Source: an uncultured Lachnospiraceae bacterium (lineage in GTDB: Bacteria > Bacillota_A > Clostridia > Lachnospirales > Lachnospiraceae). From it: a stretch of DNA of 8,532 nt. Of this stretch, positions 1 to 6,559 are shown piece after piece. Where the stretch lies: NCBI GenBank assembly GCA_902780985.1, contig CACZHN010000103.1:1-8532 (forward strand). Direction: 5' to 3'. Below the pieces are notes generated by a model. It saw only the letters and a program-made list of their open reading frames with translations, made no database searches and was not told where the DNA came from. The position numbers were made by a program, and so were the translations under genes. The stretch's first letter is position 1; each line of letters opens with the position of its first letter.

Positions 1-176
1 TAATCCTTATTCAGAATGATCTCTCTGATAGCTTCGCTTATCACGGTTCCGCCCGGCTCACGGGTTATCAGCACGTCATAGCCTTCCTTCTCCAGATACT
101 CCTTCAGAAGGTCGATCTGAGTTGTCTTACCGGAACCGTCCGGTCCTTCCATAGTTATAAAAATACCTTTTTTCAT
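1..176 (-). CDS. tmk: Thymidylate kinase (dTMP kinase), N-terminal part; gene continues past the left edge
   Basis: Phosphorylates dTMP to dTDP with ATP, a cytosolic step needed for dTTP supply. Only the first 58 codons lie in the window. Translating the minus strand from the ATG at 176-174 gives [20 protein letters not shown], a P-loop (residues 11-18, GPDGSGKT). This is followed by TREPGGT at about residues 43-49 and EAIREI, which is the family's characteristic dTMP-binding and DR-like segment. The start is fixed by AAGGAG at 184-189, seven bases before the ATG; it overlaps the stop codon of the upstream capA-like gene by one base. The gap to that gene is 12 bases, so the two are very probably co-transcribed. 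The identification is firm because the P-loop and REPGGT motifs occur together at the right spacing. Nothing can be said about the LID region, which lies outside the window. Confidence 0.95.
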   Translation of the reverse strand, partial: MKKGIFITMEGPDGSGKTTQIDLLKEYLEKEGYDVLITREPGGTVISEAIREIILNKD

Positions 177-183
177 TTTATAT

Positions 184-189
184 CTCCTT
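184..189 (-). promoter_or_regulatory. Ribosome binding site of tmk
   Basis: AAGGAG on the minus strand, seven bases before the tmk ATG. Its last-plotted base is shared with the TAA stop of the capA-like gene, so tmk translation probably starts as ribosomes finish the upstream gene. Confidence 0.8.
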
Positions 190-1472
190 TACGGTGTATC
201 TACTTCTCCGTTCATAAATGCAACGACTCTTTCTGCTTCCGCCTTATCTTCTATCGGCGCCGGCTGCCAGTTGTTATGGTCGCCGGTATAGACATAGCAC
301 GGGATTATCTCCGAATCTCTTGCCGTTAATGTCTGCTCTCCGTTTTCTTCGTGAATCGTAAGATAGCATTTATAAATAATGGTCTTGTTGGTCTTCGGAT
401 AATTGTTTCCTCCGAAGCAGAAGTTGCCCAGCGAATAAACTATCTCGGCATCCCCGTAATCCTCGATCTTCTGCAGGCAGTGCGGGTGGGCTCCTATGAC
501 AAGGTCCGCTCCCTCATCCACCATATATCTGCAGGCTGACACCTTCCAGTTCTCCGGCACAGGCTCGTACTCCTTACCGCCATGGAAGTAAACCACCTGG
601 AAATCCGAGTTTTCCTCAGCCTCTTCCAGATGCTTGGCTGCATCGTAAACTTCATTGAAGTTGTAATATGCGACACATACTATGGCTATGCGGTAGCCTT
701 CCTTCTCGTAGTAAATGATCTTATCCCTGAGGCCCCAGTCCACACCTGCGGCATCCAATGCTTCGCCGGTATCTTCCAGCGCGTCGCTGCCGTAATCCAG
801 TGTGTGATTGTTGCAGATCGTTACCGCATCTATTCCTCCGGTCTTAAAGACTCCTGCGTTCTTGGCCGGCGACTTGAACCAGAACCCTCCGTCTTCTCCC
901 TTGTCTCTAAGGACTCCCTTGTTGTCGGAGAAAACGTTCTCGCAGTTGGCAACCGTCAGGTCATCGTCCCGAAAATACTGATCCACCTTCTCGAAAAAGT
1001 AGGAATCCGGAAGATTTTCCAGACTCCAGAGCATGGAGCCTTCACTGCCGTTTTCCAGATCGGATGCCATGCAGCAGTCGCCTACAAATGTCATCTCTAT
1101 ATCGAAGTCTCTGGCCTCGGTCTCTGTGACTTCCTCCGTAGCTTCTTCCGTATCCTGTGCGTATACGGCTTCGGTGGTCGCAGTCACATCGTCACCCTCC
1201 GGTTCAGGTGCTTCTTCCGACGATACACGTTCCCCGATGGAAGTGTATCCGGTATCCTGGTTCTGCTGTACTTCGGCCTTCTCCGCCTTCTTCTCCTTAG
1301 CAGGTTTTATGAAGATCATATACCCCGCAACACCCGCCATGGAGAAAAATAATATCATTATTATAATAACAACTGTAATCTGTCTTTTTATCTTTTTGCG
1401 TCGACGCTCTCTTTCTGCCCTTCTCTCGCGTTCGATCTCTCGGAGAGCACGTCTCACATTTTCGTCATTCAT
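189..1472 (-). CDS. Membrane-anchored CapA/PgsA-type metallophosphatase-fold protein
   Basis: A 427-residue CapA-family (PGA_cap) protein with a calcineurin-like metallophosphatase fold. The family is named for poly-gamma-glutamate capsule synthesis, but many members in Clostridia have unknown substrates. Order: a highly basic cytoplasmic tail (residues 1-30, many Arg/Lys), one membrane helix (about 31-55), a Thr/Glu-rich spacer (about 95-120), then the catalytic domain outside the cell (about 125-395). Family motifs visible are FVGD (129-132), NCE (176-178, usually NLE), NNHTLDYG (221-228), HGGKEY (297-302, usually HWGxEY) and GAHPH (327-331) followed by YSLGNF (346-351). The expected metal-site Asp, Asn and His residues are therefore present. 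The ATG at 1472 has an AGGGG two bases away and a GAGGG eleven bases away, so the ribosome site is not ideal. It lies 34 bases after ispE and 12 before tmk and probably shares their transcript. There are no capBC-type neighbours, so a capsule role is not supported by context. Confidence 0.88.
   Translation of the reverse strand: MNDENVRRALREIERERRAERERRRKKIKRQITVVIIIMILFFSMAGVAGYMIFIKPAKEKKAEKAEVQQNQDTGYTSIGERVSSEEAPEPEGDDVTATTEAVYAQDTEEATEEVTETEARDFDIEMTFVGDCCMASDLENGSEGSMLWSLENLPDSYFFEKVDQYFRDDDLTVANCENVFSDNKGVLRDKGEDGGFWFKSPAKNAGVFKTGGIDAVTICNNHTLDYGSDALEDTGEALDAAGVDWGLRDKIIYYEKEGYRIAIVCVAYYNFNEVYDAAKHLEEAEENSDFQVVYFHGGKEYEPVPENWKVSACRYMVDEGADLVIGAHPHCLQKIEDYGDAEIVYSLGNFCFGGNNYPKTNKTIIYKCYLTIHEENGEQTLTARDSEIIPCYVYTGDHNNWQPAPIEDKAEAERVVAFMNGEVDTP
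1113..1181 (-). other. Thr/Glu-rich linker coding segment in the CapA-like protein
   Basis: Residues about 98-120 are almost entirely Thr, Glu, Ala, Val and Asp (TEEATEEVTETEA at the end). They connect the membrane helix to the phosphatase domain. The composition suggests a flexible, extracytoplasmic, wall-spanning spacer and resembles the linker of the lipoprotein at 4261-5694. Confidence 0.7.
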
Positions 1473-1506
1473 AACCCCTAAAACCCTCTGTTAAATACCA
1501 AACCTT

Positions 1507-2379
1507 CTAAACTGCCGTTGTTACAAACAGCTGGTTGGCAAGCCCCGACTCTTCGATCTTCTTTGCTGCTTCTTCGGCTGTCTCCCTGTTCTTAAATATG
1601 CCGAAGACCGTCGGACCGCTGCCGCTCATCATACTGTTCATGGCTCCGCCTTCCTTCATAAGCTTCTCCAAAGCTGCGATTTCCGGATGAAGCGGTGCGG
1701 TTACGTATTCCAATACATTTCCGAAATGTGATGTTACTCCCTCCAAATCCCCTGTTGAGAGAGCTTCTACCTGTCCGTCGATATCGGGATGAGGTATCTC
1801 GCTTCCCGAATCCGCCAGTCTGTCATAACCGCCGTAAGCTTCTGCCGTGGATACCGATACTATCGGCTTTGCCACAACGAATGTGCATTCCGGAAGCGGC
1901 GTAAGTTTCGTCAGTTCCTCGCCGATTCCTTCCGAAAGCGCGGTTCCGCCCATGATGCAGTACGGAACATCGGCTCCCAGCTTCACGCCTATTTCCATAA
2001 GCTCCCGCTCCGTGAGCCCGGCGCCCAGCAATTCATTTACGCCCTTAAGCGTAGCGGCACAGTCGCTGCTTCCACCCGCCATTCCCGCAGCAATGGGAAT
2101 GTTCTTATCCAGCGTGATCTTTATACCACCGATGTAAGACGCTTTCTCGGATATGACTTTGGCCGCTTTAAATATCAGATTATCCTCCCCGAGGGAGAGA
2201 CCCTGCCCGCCTTCGCCTGCAAGAGTTATATCAATATTCTGCTCTTGCTTCTCAAAGGTAAGCGTATCATATATATCAAGTGACTGCATGATCATTTTGA
2301 CCAGATGATAACCGTCGTCTCTTCTGCCTACTATATCCAGACCGAGATTTACTTTTGCATAAGCCTTTTTTTCGATCAT
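1507..2379 (-). CDS. ispE: 4-diphosphocytidyl-2-C-methyl-D-erythritol kinase
   Basis: A GHMP-superfamily kinase that phosphorylates the 2-hydroxyl of CDP-methylerythritol with ATP, the fourth step of the MEP route to isopentenyl diphosphate, in the cytosol. The 290-residue length is normal for IspE. The N-terminus carries AYAKVNLGLDIVGRRDDGYH (residues 6-25) with the catalytic Lys10. The glycine-rich ATP loop PIAAGMAGGSSDCAA lies at 95-109, catalytic Asp137 is in LGADVPY (134-140), and the C-terminal GHMP motif MSGSGPTVFGIF is at 251-262. The residue after GGSSD is Cys rather than the more usual Ala, a mild variation. The ATG at 2379 has a near-ideal AAGGAGG at 2387-2393, seven bases away. 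As the first minus-strand gene after a divergent intergenic region, it likely heads the ispE-capA-like-tmk transcript. Confidence 0.97.
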   Translation of the reverse strand: MIEKKAYAKVNLGLDIVGRRDDGYHLVKMIMQSLDIYDTLTFEKQEQNIDITLAGEGGQGLSLGEDNLIFKAAKVISEKASYIGGIKITLDKNIPIAAGMAGGSSDCAATLKGVNELLGAGLTERELMEIGVKLGADVPYCIMGGTALSEGIGEELTKLTPLPECTFVVAKPIVSVSTAEAYGGYDRLADSGSEIPHPDIDGQVEALSTGDLEGVTSHFGNVLEYVTAPLHPEIAALEKLMKEGGAMNSMMSGSGPTVFGIFKNRETAEEAAKKIEESGLANQLFVTTAV

Positions 2380-2424
2380 GTTGTATCCTCCTTAAATGTA
2401 CTCATAGAAGCACATACAAAGATT

Positions 2425-2453
2425 ATTGTACTATATTTAACTAAAACTTGCAT
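2425..2453 (-). promoter_or_regulatory. Candidate promoter for the ispE transcript
   Basis: On the minus strand a TACAAT -10 (2425-2430) lies 17 bases from a weak -35, ATGCAA (2448-2453). The -10 is good, but the -35 matches consensus at only three positions. The predicted start would fall near 2418, next to the GCACATA copy at 2410-2416. Confidence 0.35.
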
Positions 2454-2476
2454 TCAGAATATTTGTATGATATTTT
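2448..2476 (+). promoter_or_regulatory. Candidate promoter for the two-TM protein gene
   Basis: On the plus strand TTGCAT (2448-2453), a 17-base spacer and TATTTT (2471-2476) form a weak sigma-A-like pair. The predicted start near 2482-2484 would place the stem-loop at 2481-2502 at the very 5' end of the mRNA. The -35 uses the same bases as the opposing ispE -35, so the two promoters may compete. Confidence 0.3.
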
Positions 2477-2480
2477 TAAG

Positions 2481-2502
2481 TATGTGCGTCTAAAAGCACA
2501 TA
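2481..2502. repeat. Perfect 7-bp inverted repeat TATGTGC / GCACATA with an 8-base loop
   Basis: TATGTGC (2481-2487) and GCACATA (2496-2502) are perfect reverse complements separated by GTCTAAAA. A third copy, AAGCACATA, lies at 2408-2416 on the far side of both candidate promoters and matches 2494-2502 exactly. It may be an operator for a dimeric regulator or a 5' mRNA stem-loop. No known binding consensus is recognised. Confidence 0.55.
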
Positions 2503-2528
2503 ATTTTAACACTTTTTCTAATATATGT

Positions 2529-2535
2529 GGAGGAG
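2529..2535 (+). promoter_or_regulatory. Ribosome binding site that fixes the start of the two-TM protein
   Basis: GGAGGAG lies six bases before the ATG at 2542. It also lies inside the in-frame extension that would begin with GTG at 2527, which makes the upstream GTG very unlikely as a start. Confidence 0.85.
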
Positions 2536-2541
2536 AAAAAA

Positions 2542-3324
2542 ATGGCAGCAACAAAAAAACAGACTAAAGGCAGCCTGACTGCATCCGGTATAATTTACAC
2601 CATTATGGGTGCTGTATTCGTGATCATAGGCGTATTAATCCTTGCTACACATGCAGGATACATGCTCAAGGGTGAATGCCTGAAACTTGAAGATTACTTC
2701 AATGGTCCTTACCCTGTAGGTGAGTATGTAGAGTTCGACGTCAATTCGGTACTGGGTAACTATGCTGAGACAAAGCATACAACAAACGGAATTCCTACAG
2801 GAACCGATCAGTATTTCGTTGTCTGGACAGATGATGATTCTTTCATTTCTATCAAGGTTAAGAATAAGAAGGACGTTGAAACTCTCAATAATATTGTAGA
2901 CTCAACATGGGCAAGCGATTCATTTTATTCATCAACATCTTTCCACGCAACAGGAAAGCTTAAGAATATTTCAGATTCCGAACTCCGTGGTTTCTACAAT
3001 GATTTCTTTGATGAGCTCTGCTCTGCCATGGAAATCGATAGATCAGATCTTACAAGCCAGTTCGATATTAAGGAAATTGAGATCGACTGTACAGATTCAA
3101 GAAGCAGCCTTTGGGGACTTTTTGCAATTTTCTGCGGACTCGGTGTGCTTCTCGCACTTGTAGGTCTTGGTACTCTTAAGAAGGCAAAGAACTTCAACAA
3201 TACACCGATTACAAATTATTCAAATTCAGATTACACACCTGTTGATACAACAGCTGAGTATAATCCGGTTGATACAAGTGTTCCTTATGAAGGCGATTCA
3301 CAGGATCCAAACAATTACCAGTAA
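2542..3324 (+). CDS. Unrecognised two-TM envelope protein with extracytoplasmic domain
   Basis: A 260-residue protein of unknown function. A short Lys-rich N-terminus is followed by a membrane helix (about 15-37), a polar domain of about 150 residues (38-187) rich in Asp, Ser, Thr and aromatics, and a second helix (about 188-211). The tail (212-260) is Asn/Asp/Thr/Pro-rich with two copies of a short motif, YTPVDT (231-236) and YNPVDT (240-245). Lys-rich ends next to both helices suggest both termini are cytoplasmic and the middle domain is outside. The ATG at 2542 is chosen because GGAGGAG sits six bases upstream. Of 24 Thr codons, 18 are ACA and none ACG, unlike the flanking minus-strand genes, and the gene is visibly more AT-rich. 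That pattern fits either strong expression or a different history. It stands alone between a divergent promoter region and a terminator, so it is probably monocistronic. Confidence 0.85.
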   Translation: MAATKKQTKGSLTASGIIYTIMGAVFVIIGVLILATHAGYMLKGECLKLEDYFNGPYPVGEYVEFDVNSVLGNYAETKHTTNGIPTGTDQYFVVWTDDDSFISIKVKNKKDVETLNNIVDSTWASDSFYSSTSFHATGKLKNISDSELRGFYNDFFDELCSAMEIDRSDLTSQFDIKEIEIDCTDSRSSLWGLFAIFCGLGVLLALVGLGTLKKAKNFNNTPITNYSNSDYTPVDTTAEYNPVDTSVPYEGDSQDPNNYQ

Positions 3325-3355
3325 TAGGTAATGCATTGTTATTAAATTAAAATAA

Positions 3356-3427
3356 AGCCCCTGAGAGCATGTGCGCGTTTCAGAGCCCTTATTGGGCGGG
3401 TGAAACACGCATCATGTCTCAGGGGCT
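3356..3427. terminator. Long bidirectional hairpin terminator
   Basis: AGCCCCTGAGA (3356-3366) pairs perfectly over 11 bases with TCTCAGGGGCT (3417-3427). Inside, CATG pairs with CATG, then TGCG/CGCA, one C-A mismatch, GTTTCA/TGAAAC, an internal loop, and GCCC/GGGC closing TTATT. Downstream on the plus strand is GTTTTATTG; on the minus strand the run TTTATTTTAATTTAATAA follows. It lies between converging genes (two-TM protein ending at 3324, HAD phosphatase ending at 3456) and can serve both. At 72 bases it is much longer than an ordinary intrinsic terminator. Confidence 0.85.
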
Positions 3428-3455
3428 GTTTTATTGTTTAATATCAATTTCTGAT

Positions 3456-4283
3456 TTATTTTATAAATTCAGCCAGGCCATCGTGGTCGTTGTCAAAGGT
3501 TGTTATAACGTCTGCTGCAACTTTTACCGTGTCCGGTGCATTTATCATGGCTATTCCCAGACCTGCGGCCTTGATCATGGAGATGTCGTTGTCTCCGTCT
3601 CCGGCGGCAATTGCATTTTCCACCGGAATACTCAGATGCTTGCAGAGCCATGTCATGGCCTCGCCTTTACCCGATTCCTTCGGGATCAGTTCGAGATATA
3701 ATGGATTGGAGTACATAAGCTTCAGCCTGTCGCCGAAGGCTTCTTCCGCTGCCATCCTGAACCGCTCCTGCTTCTCATGGTCGTGAAGCTCTATGCTTAT
3801 GACCTTGCAGGGAGGAACATCCATGTAATCCAGCGCATCTTTTCCGTCCTTTACGGGAGTCTTGATGACTATCCTGTAGTAATCCAGACACTCGCCGGCC
3901 ATAGGTGAAAGTATGTACTCGTCATTATATGTATGCACATAGCTGTCATACTCTTCGGCCAGTTTAAATATATCTCTTATAAGATCCTGCTCGATACCGA
4001 TCCTGTAGATGGTCTTATCCGCATCCACATCATAGATCTGTCCGCCGTTGTAGGCGATAACATAGCTTCCCGGCAGATCCAGTCCCAGGCTCTCATACAC
4101 TGCCCTTCCGCTGGTGATATCTCTTCCGGTACAGATGGCGAAATGATTTCCCGCCTCCACAAATTTCTTTAATGCTTCTTTTGTCTTAGGCGAAACCTTT
4201 TTATCTGTTGTAAGTATTGTTCCGTCCAGGTCGCTCACGAAAAGCTTGCTGCCTGTCTCTTTAGTATGGTCTGACAAATTCAT
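3456..4283 (-). CDS. Cof-type HAD-superfamily phosphatase
   Basis: A 275-residue HAD hydrolase of the Cof/YidA type (subclass IIB), cytosolic, probably dephosphorylating a small phosphorylated metabolite such as a sugar phosphate or cofactor; the substrate cannot be read from sequence. Motif I is DLDGT (residues 18-22; Asp18 nucleophile, Asp20 acid/base), motif II CTGR (51-54, Thr52), motif III Lys206 in GKGEAM, and motif IV GDGDND (228-233). The Cof-type tail NAPDTVKVAAD followed by NDHDGLAEFI is present. The cap domain lies between motifs II and III. The start at 4283 is preferred because AGGA lies seven bases upstream and the homologous domain begins shortly after; ATG at 4307 is an alternative. 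The chosen start lies 23 bases inside the upstream lipoprotein gene, so translation is probably coupled. Confidence 0.92.
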   Translation of the reverse strand: MNLSDHTKETGSKLFVSDLDGTILTTDKKVSPKTKEALKKFVEAGNHFAICTGRDITSGRAVYESLGLDLPGSYVIAYNGGQIYDVDADKTIYRIGIEQDLIRDIFKLAEEYDSYVHTYNDEYILSPMAGECLDYYRIVIKTPVKDGKDALDYMDVPPCKVISIELHDHEKQERFRMAAEEAFGDRLKLMYSNPLYLELIPKESGKGEAMTWLCKHLSIPVENAIAAGDGDNDISMIKAAGLGIAMINAPDTVKVAADVITTFDNDHDGLAEFIK

Positions 4284-5694
4284 ATTCCGTTCCTGCTTCA
4301 ATTCCATCAAATTCGGATTCCGTTACGATGAACTTAATCCCTCTGTCGGTCGGAGTAAGTATTCCGCCGAAATTCTTATCGTTGCTTATAACGCCCTGAT
4401 TGGTTACCAGATCTCCTTCGCGAATATTTGCGAAGCAGTCGGCATAAGTCAGTCTGTAAAAATCAAAAAGCAGCTCATAGCCGCCCACCTGCGGACTGTC
4501 CATAACTACCGAAAGAGTTGTCATCGGGTCGCCAACCATTTCCCACATTCCGAGATATACATCATCGGTGGCTTTATAGTACTCCGGATCACGCACATCA
4601 GGTCCGTCTCCGTCCGGACCGTCTTCACCTGTATAGGTTGCCTGACTTACTCCCTCCTGATAATAATATCCGTAGATATCATAAACCAGTCGTTCCATTT
4701 CCGTAATCTTTCCGTTTTCATCGGTCACGATCCTGAAAAGTCCCGGATCATAACCACCCGAATTGGCGTAGTCCTCCATACCCTCCACATAGTAAGATAC
4801 GGTACTTAGAGGATATTCGCATTTCGGATATGTATAGCTGTAAACGTCCACATCCTCACCGTAAAGATTCAGTACTTCCGGATTTATAAGCACTCTCTGA
4901 AGAGTAACCCTGTCTCCCATATTCTTGTAAAGGAACGCATAAAATGTACTGTTCTTCAGAACAAGCTGATCATATATATTATTTACTCTATCCATCTTCG
5001 GCTCACCTTCGTCCAGGCTCATGAAAACCCAGAACCCGTCAAAGGCCTGTCTGTCATATCCGAGACCGTCATAGCAGAACTGAGCATCTCCGTTTCCTAT
5101 CTCACGGAGAAGCAGCGTATCGGCAACTCCGTCATTTGCCATGACTACCTGAAAATACACGGATGTTCCCATTATGGCATCGGGATATTCCGAAAACTCC
5201 GGCGACACTTCGGTAATCGTCATCTTGATCAGGTTGTTTGTTCCCGGTATGTATTCAAACAGATTCTCCGCATCAAAGTCGAATCTGATATACTCGCCGT
5301 CGGACCCGCGATTATATACGGCCGTTCCGGTCTCTCCGTTAAAGTAAAATGTATCCGCCACGACGTCCATATCCATGATCGGCTGTCCGTTCGGAACCAG
5401 TTCCCAGTAACCGTCGAGATAATCCTTTATATCTCTTGGAGACAAGAATAAAGCCTTGTCAGATGCATAATATATGATATCTTCGCTTCCGCCTGATACT
5501 TCCTCTGTGGTGGCTTCCGTAGTAACCTCTGTTGTCGCTTCCGTTGCTGCCTCGGTAGTGGTTGCCGGCTTCAGTCCCGGAAGATCGAAGCCATCTCCGG
5601 ATACCGTGCTGCTTGTAGTCTCCGGCTCTTTATTTCCGCATCCCGCAAGCATCAGAAGACACAGCGCCACGCATATTCCTTTAAATCTTTTCAT
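4261..5694 (-). CDS. Large lipoprotein of unknown function with T/E-rich linker
   Basis: A 477-residue exported lipoprotein. The N-terminus is a type II signal peptide: basic MKRFK, a hydrophobic core, and lipobox LAGC (16-19) with Cys19 as the lipidated residue. A Thr/Glu/Ala repeat linker (about 44-66) follows, then a domain rich in aromatics and short beta-like segments. Two segments begin similarly: DGYWELVPNG (94-103) and LGMWEMVGDP (381-390). Each is a G-x-W-E element of the kind that opens lipocalin-like barrels, so one or two such folds are possible; this is inference only. AAGGGGAG six bases before the ATG supports the start. The 3' end overlaps the HAD gene by 23 bases. No family is recognised with confidence. 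Confidence 0.88.
   Translation of the reverse strand: MKRFKGICVALCLLMLAGCGNKEPETTSSTVSGDGFDLPGLKPATTTEAATEATTEVTTEATTEEVSGGSEDIIYYASDKALFLSPRDIKDYLDGYWELVPNGQPIMDMDVVADTFYFNGETGTAVYNRGSDGEYIRFDFDAENLFEYIPGTNNLIKMTITEVSPEFSEYPDAIMGTSVYFQVVMANDGVADTLLLREIGNGDAQFCYDGLGYDRQAFDGFWVFMSLDEGEPKMDRVNNIYDQLVLKNSTFYAFLYKNMGDRVTLQRVLINPEVLNLYGEDVDVYSYTYPKCEYPLSTVSYYVEGMEDYANSGGYDPGLFRIVTDENGKITEMERLVYDIYGYYYQEGVSQATYTGEDGPDGDGPDVRDPEYYKATDDVYLGMWEMVGDPMTTLSVVMDSPQVGGYELLFDFYRLTYADCFANIREGDLVTNQGVISNDKNFGGILTPTDRGIKFIVTESEFDGIEAGTEYEFVRPY
5497..5565 (-). repeat. Degenerate Thr-Glu-Ala repeat linker in the lipoprotein gene
   Basis: Residues about 44-66 are a low-complexity run of ATTTEA, ATEATTEV and TTEATTEEV, encoded by imperfect repeats that read in the plus direction as gcttccgt/ggtggcttccgtagtaac-type units. 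It probably acts as a flexible spacer through the cell wall, and such tracts can change length by slippage. Confidence 0.75.
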
Positions 5695-5727
5695 AGAGAA
5701 CTCCCCTTTAAAATCCTATGTACATCA

Positions 5728-5757
5728 ACATAAATACACCCACATTCTACATTCTGT
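5728..5757 (-). promoter_or_regulatory. Candidate promoter for the lipoprotein-HAD transcript
   Basis: In the 126-base gap between the two minus-strand genes, the minus strand contains TTTACA, a good -35 (five of six consensus positions), followed about 18 bases later by TATTTA, a poor -10, roughly 35-60 bases before the lipoprotein start. No clear terminator for the preceding HAD-IA gene is visible in the gap, so readthrough from it is possible. Confidence 0.3.
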
Positions 5758-5820
5758 AAAATCCGATTACATCATTCATTTATACGACAGACGCCGGTAT
5801 TCATATCGATTGTACTGATC

Positions 5821-6480
5821 TTAAAGCGATTCGAAATATTCCTTTACTTCATGAAGGGACTCCATGACTTTTCCTGCCAGGCTGCGGATCTCGTCGTCCG
5901 GCTGCAGGATGTCCGGTACCATAATAGGGAAACCGCCGGAAGCCTTGGCTGCTCTGATCCCGTTGAAGGAGTCTTCTATGATGACGCACTCCTCCGGTCC
6001 GCATCCCAGAACTTCCATAGCCTTAAGAAAGCTGTCCGGTGCCGGCTTGCTTCTCTTTATCATGTCGCCGCCTACTATCTCGTCGAAATAGTGTATCAGG
6101 CCTGCTTCCTCCAGCTCTCTTTTTACCGTTCCGGTATGTGTGGATGAAGCTATAGCTGTGCGTATGTTCTGTTCCTTAAGGTAGTCCAGTAACTCTCTTA
6201 CTCCCGGCTTCACCGGAAGATTTCCGCCTGCGGTCCTTTCCTTAAACATCTTTGATGCTGCGTCCCACCACTCTTCAAGGGGAATTGCATCTCCGAACTC
6301 TCTTTTCATGATCTCCTTGGTCTGCTCAAGGGTAACTCCTATACACATTTTGCTGACTTCTTCAATCCTGTCCGGATAATCGAAGTCAAACATTTTACCT
6401 ACTTCCTTGTTGCATTCGATATAGAATCTTTCGGAATCAAAGATGACTCCGTCCATATCAAAGATTACGTATTTATACAT
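5821..6480 (-). CDS. HAD-IA family phosphatase/phosphoglucomutase-like hydrolase
   Basis: A 219-residue cytosolic HAD hydrolase of subfamily IA, the group that includes beta-phosphoglucomutase, phosphoglycolate phosphatase and sugar-phosphate phosphatases. Motif I is DMDGVIFDSE (residues 8-17; Asp8 nucleophile, Asp10 acid/base). Motif II is Ser112 in IASST, motif III Lys145 in KRSKPAPD, and motif IV Glu169-Asp170 in IIEDSFNGIRAA. A helical cap occupies about residues 18-88. The length matches PgmB, but the usual beta-PGM arginine-bearing substrate loop is not evident (this stretch reads KMCIGVTLEQT), so a phosphatase with another substrate is equally likely. AGGAG lies seven bases before the ATG at 6480. 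It is transcribed away from the two-component operon and is not obviously linked in function to the Cof-type HAD downstream. Confidence 0.92.
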   Translation of the reverse strand: MYKYVIFDMDGVIFDSERFYIECNKEVGKMFDFDYPDRIEEVSKMCIGVTLEQTKEIMKREFGDAIPLEEWWDAASKMFKERTAGGNLPVKPGVRELLDYLKEQNIRTAIASSTHTGTVKRELEEAGLIHYFDEIVGGDMIKRSKPAPDSFLKAMEVLGCGPEECVIIEDSFNGIRAAKASGGFPIMVPDILQPDDEIRSLAGKVMESLHEVKEYFESL

Positions 6481-6524
6481 TTTTATTCTCCTGTAAATGT
6501 CGGTATCTTATATTGCCGCACACT

Positions 6525-6553
6525 ATTATATATTATTTAACCAATCCCGTAAA
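6525..6553 (-). promoter_or_regulatory. Promoter of the HAD-IA gene
   Basis: On the minus strand a perfect TATAAT -10 (6525-6530) lies 17 bases from TTTACG (6548-6553), a -35 matching four of six positions. The predicted start is near 6518, giving a leader of about 38 bases that includes the AGGAG ribosome site. Confidence 0.65.
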
Positions 6554-6559
6554 TGCGCA

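Noticed and set aside
582..1352. Long open frame (256 codons) on the plus strand opposite the CapA-like gene
   Set aside because: It is antisense to a gene with clear family motifs, has no convincing ribosome site, and its translation is a low-complexity Val/Leu/Phe/Arg mix typical of a shadow frame.
1789..2283. Open frame on the plus strand opposite ispE
   Set aside because: It is fully inside ispE, whose catalytic motifs are intact; there is no start signal or recognisable domain.
2527..2541. GTG start extending the two-TM protein by five residues
   Set aside because: These bases contain the GGAGGAG ribosome site of the ATG at 2542, and no ribosome site precedes the GTG.
3325..3455. Riboswitch or tRNA-like fold in the convergent gap
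   Set aside because: The fold is a single long hairpin with T-rich tails in both directions; no tRNA arms or known riboswitch core are visible, and it lies downstream of both genes.
4284..4310. Longer N-terminus (TTG at 4310 or ATG at 4307) for the Cof-type HAD
   Set aside because: The extra residues are translated from the lipoprotein gene in another frame, and the AGGA seven bases before 4283 fits better. ATG 4307 remains a minor alternative.
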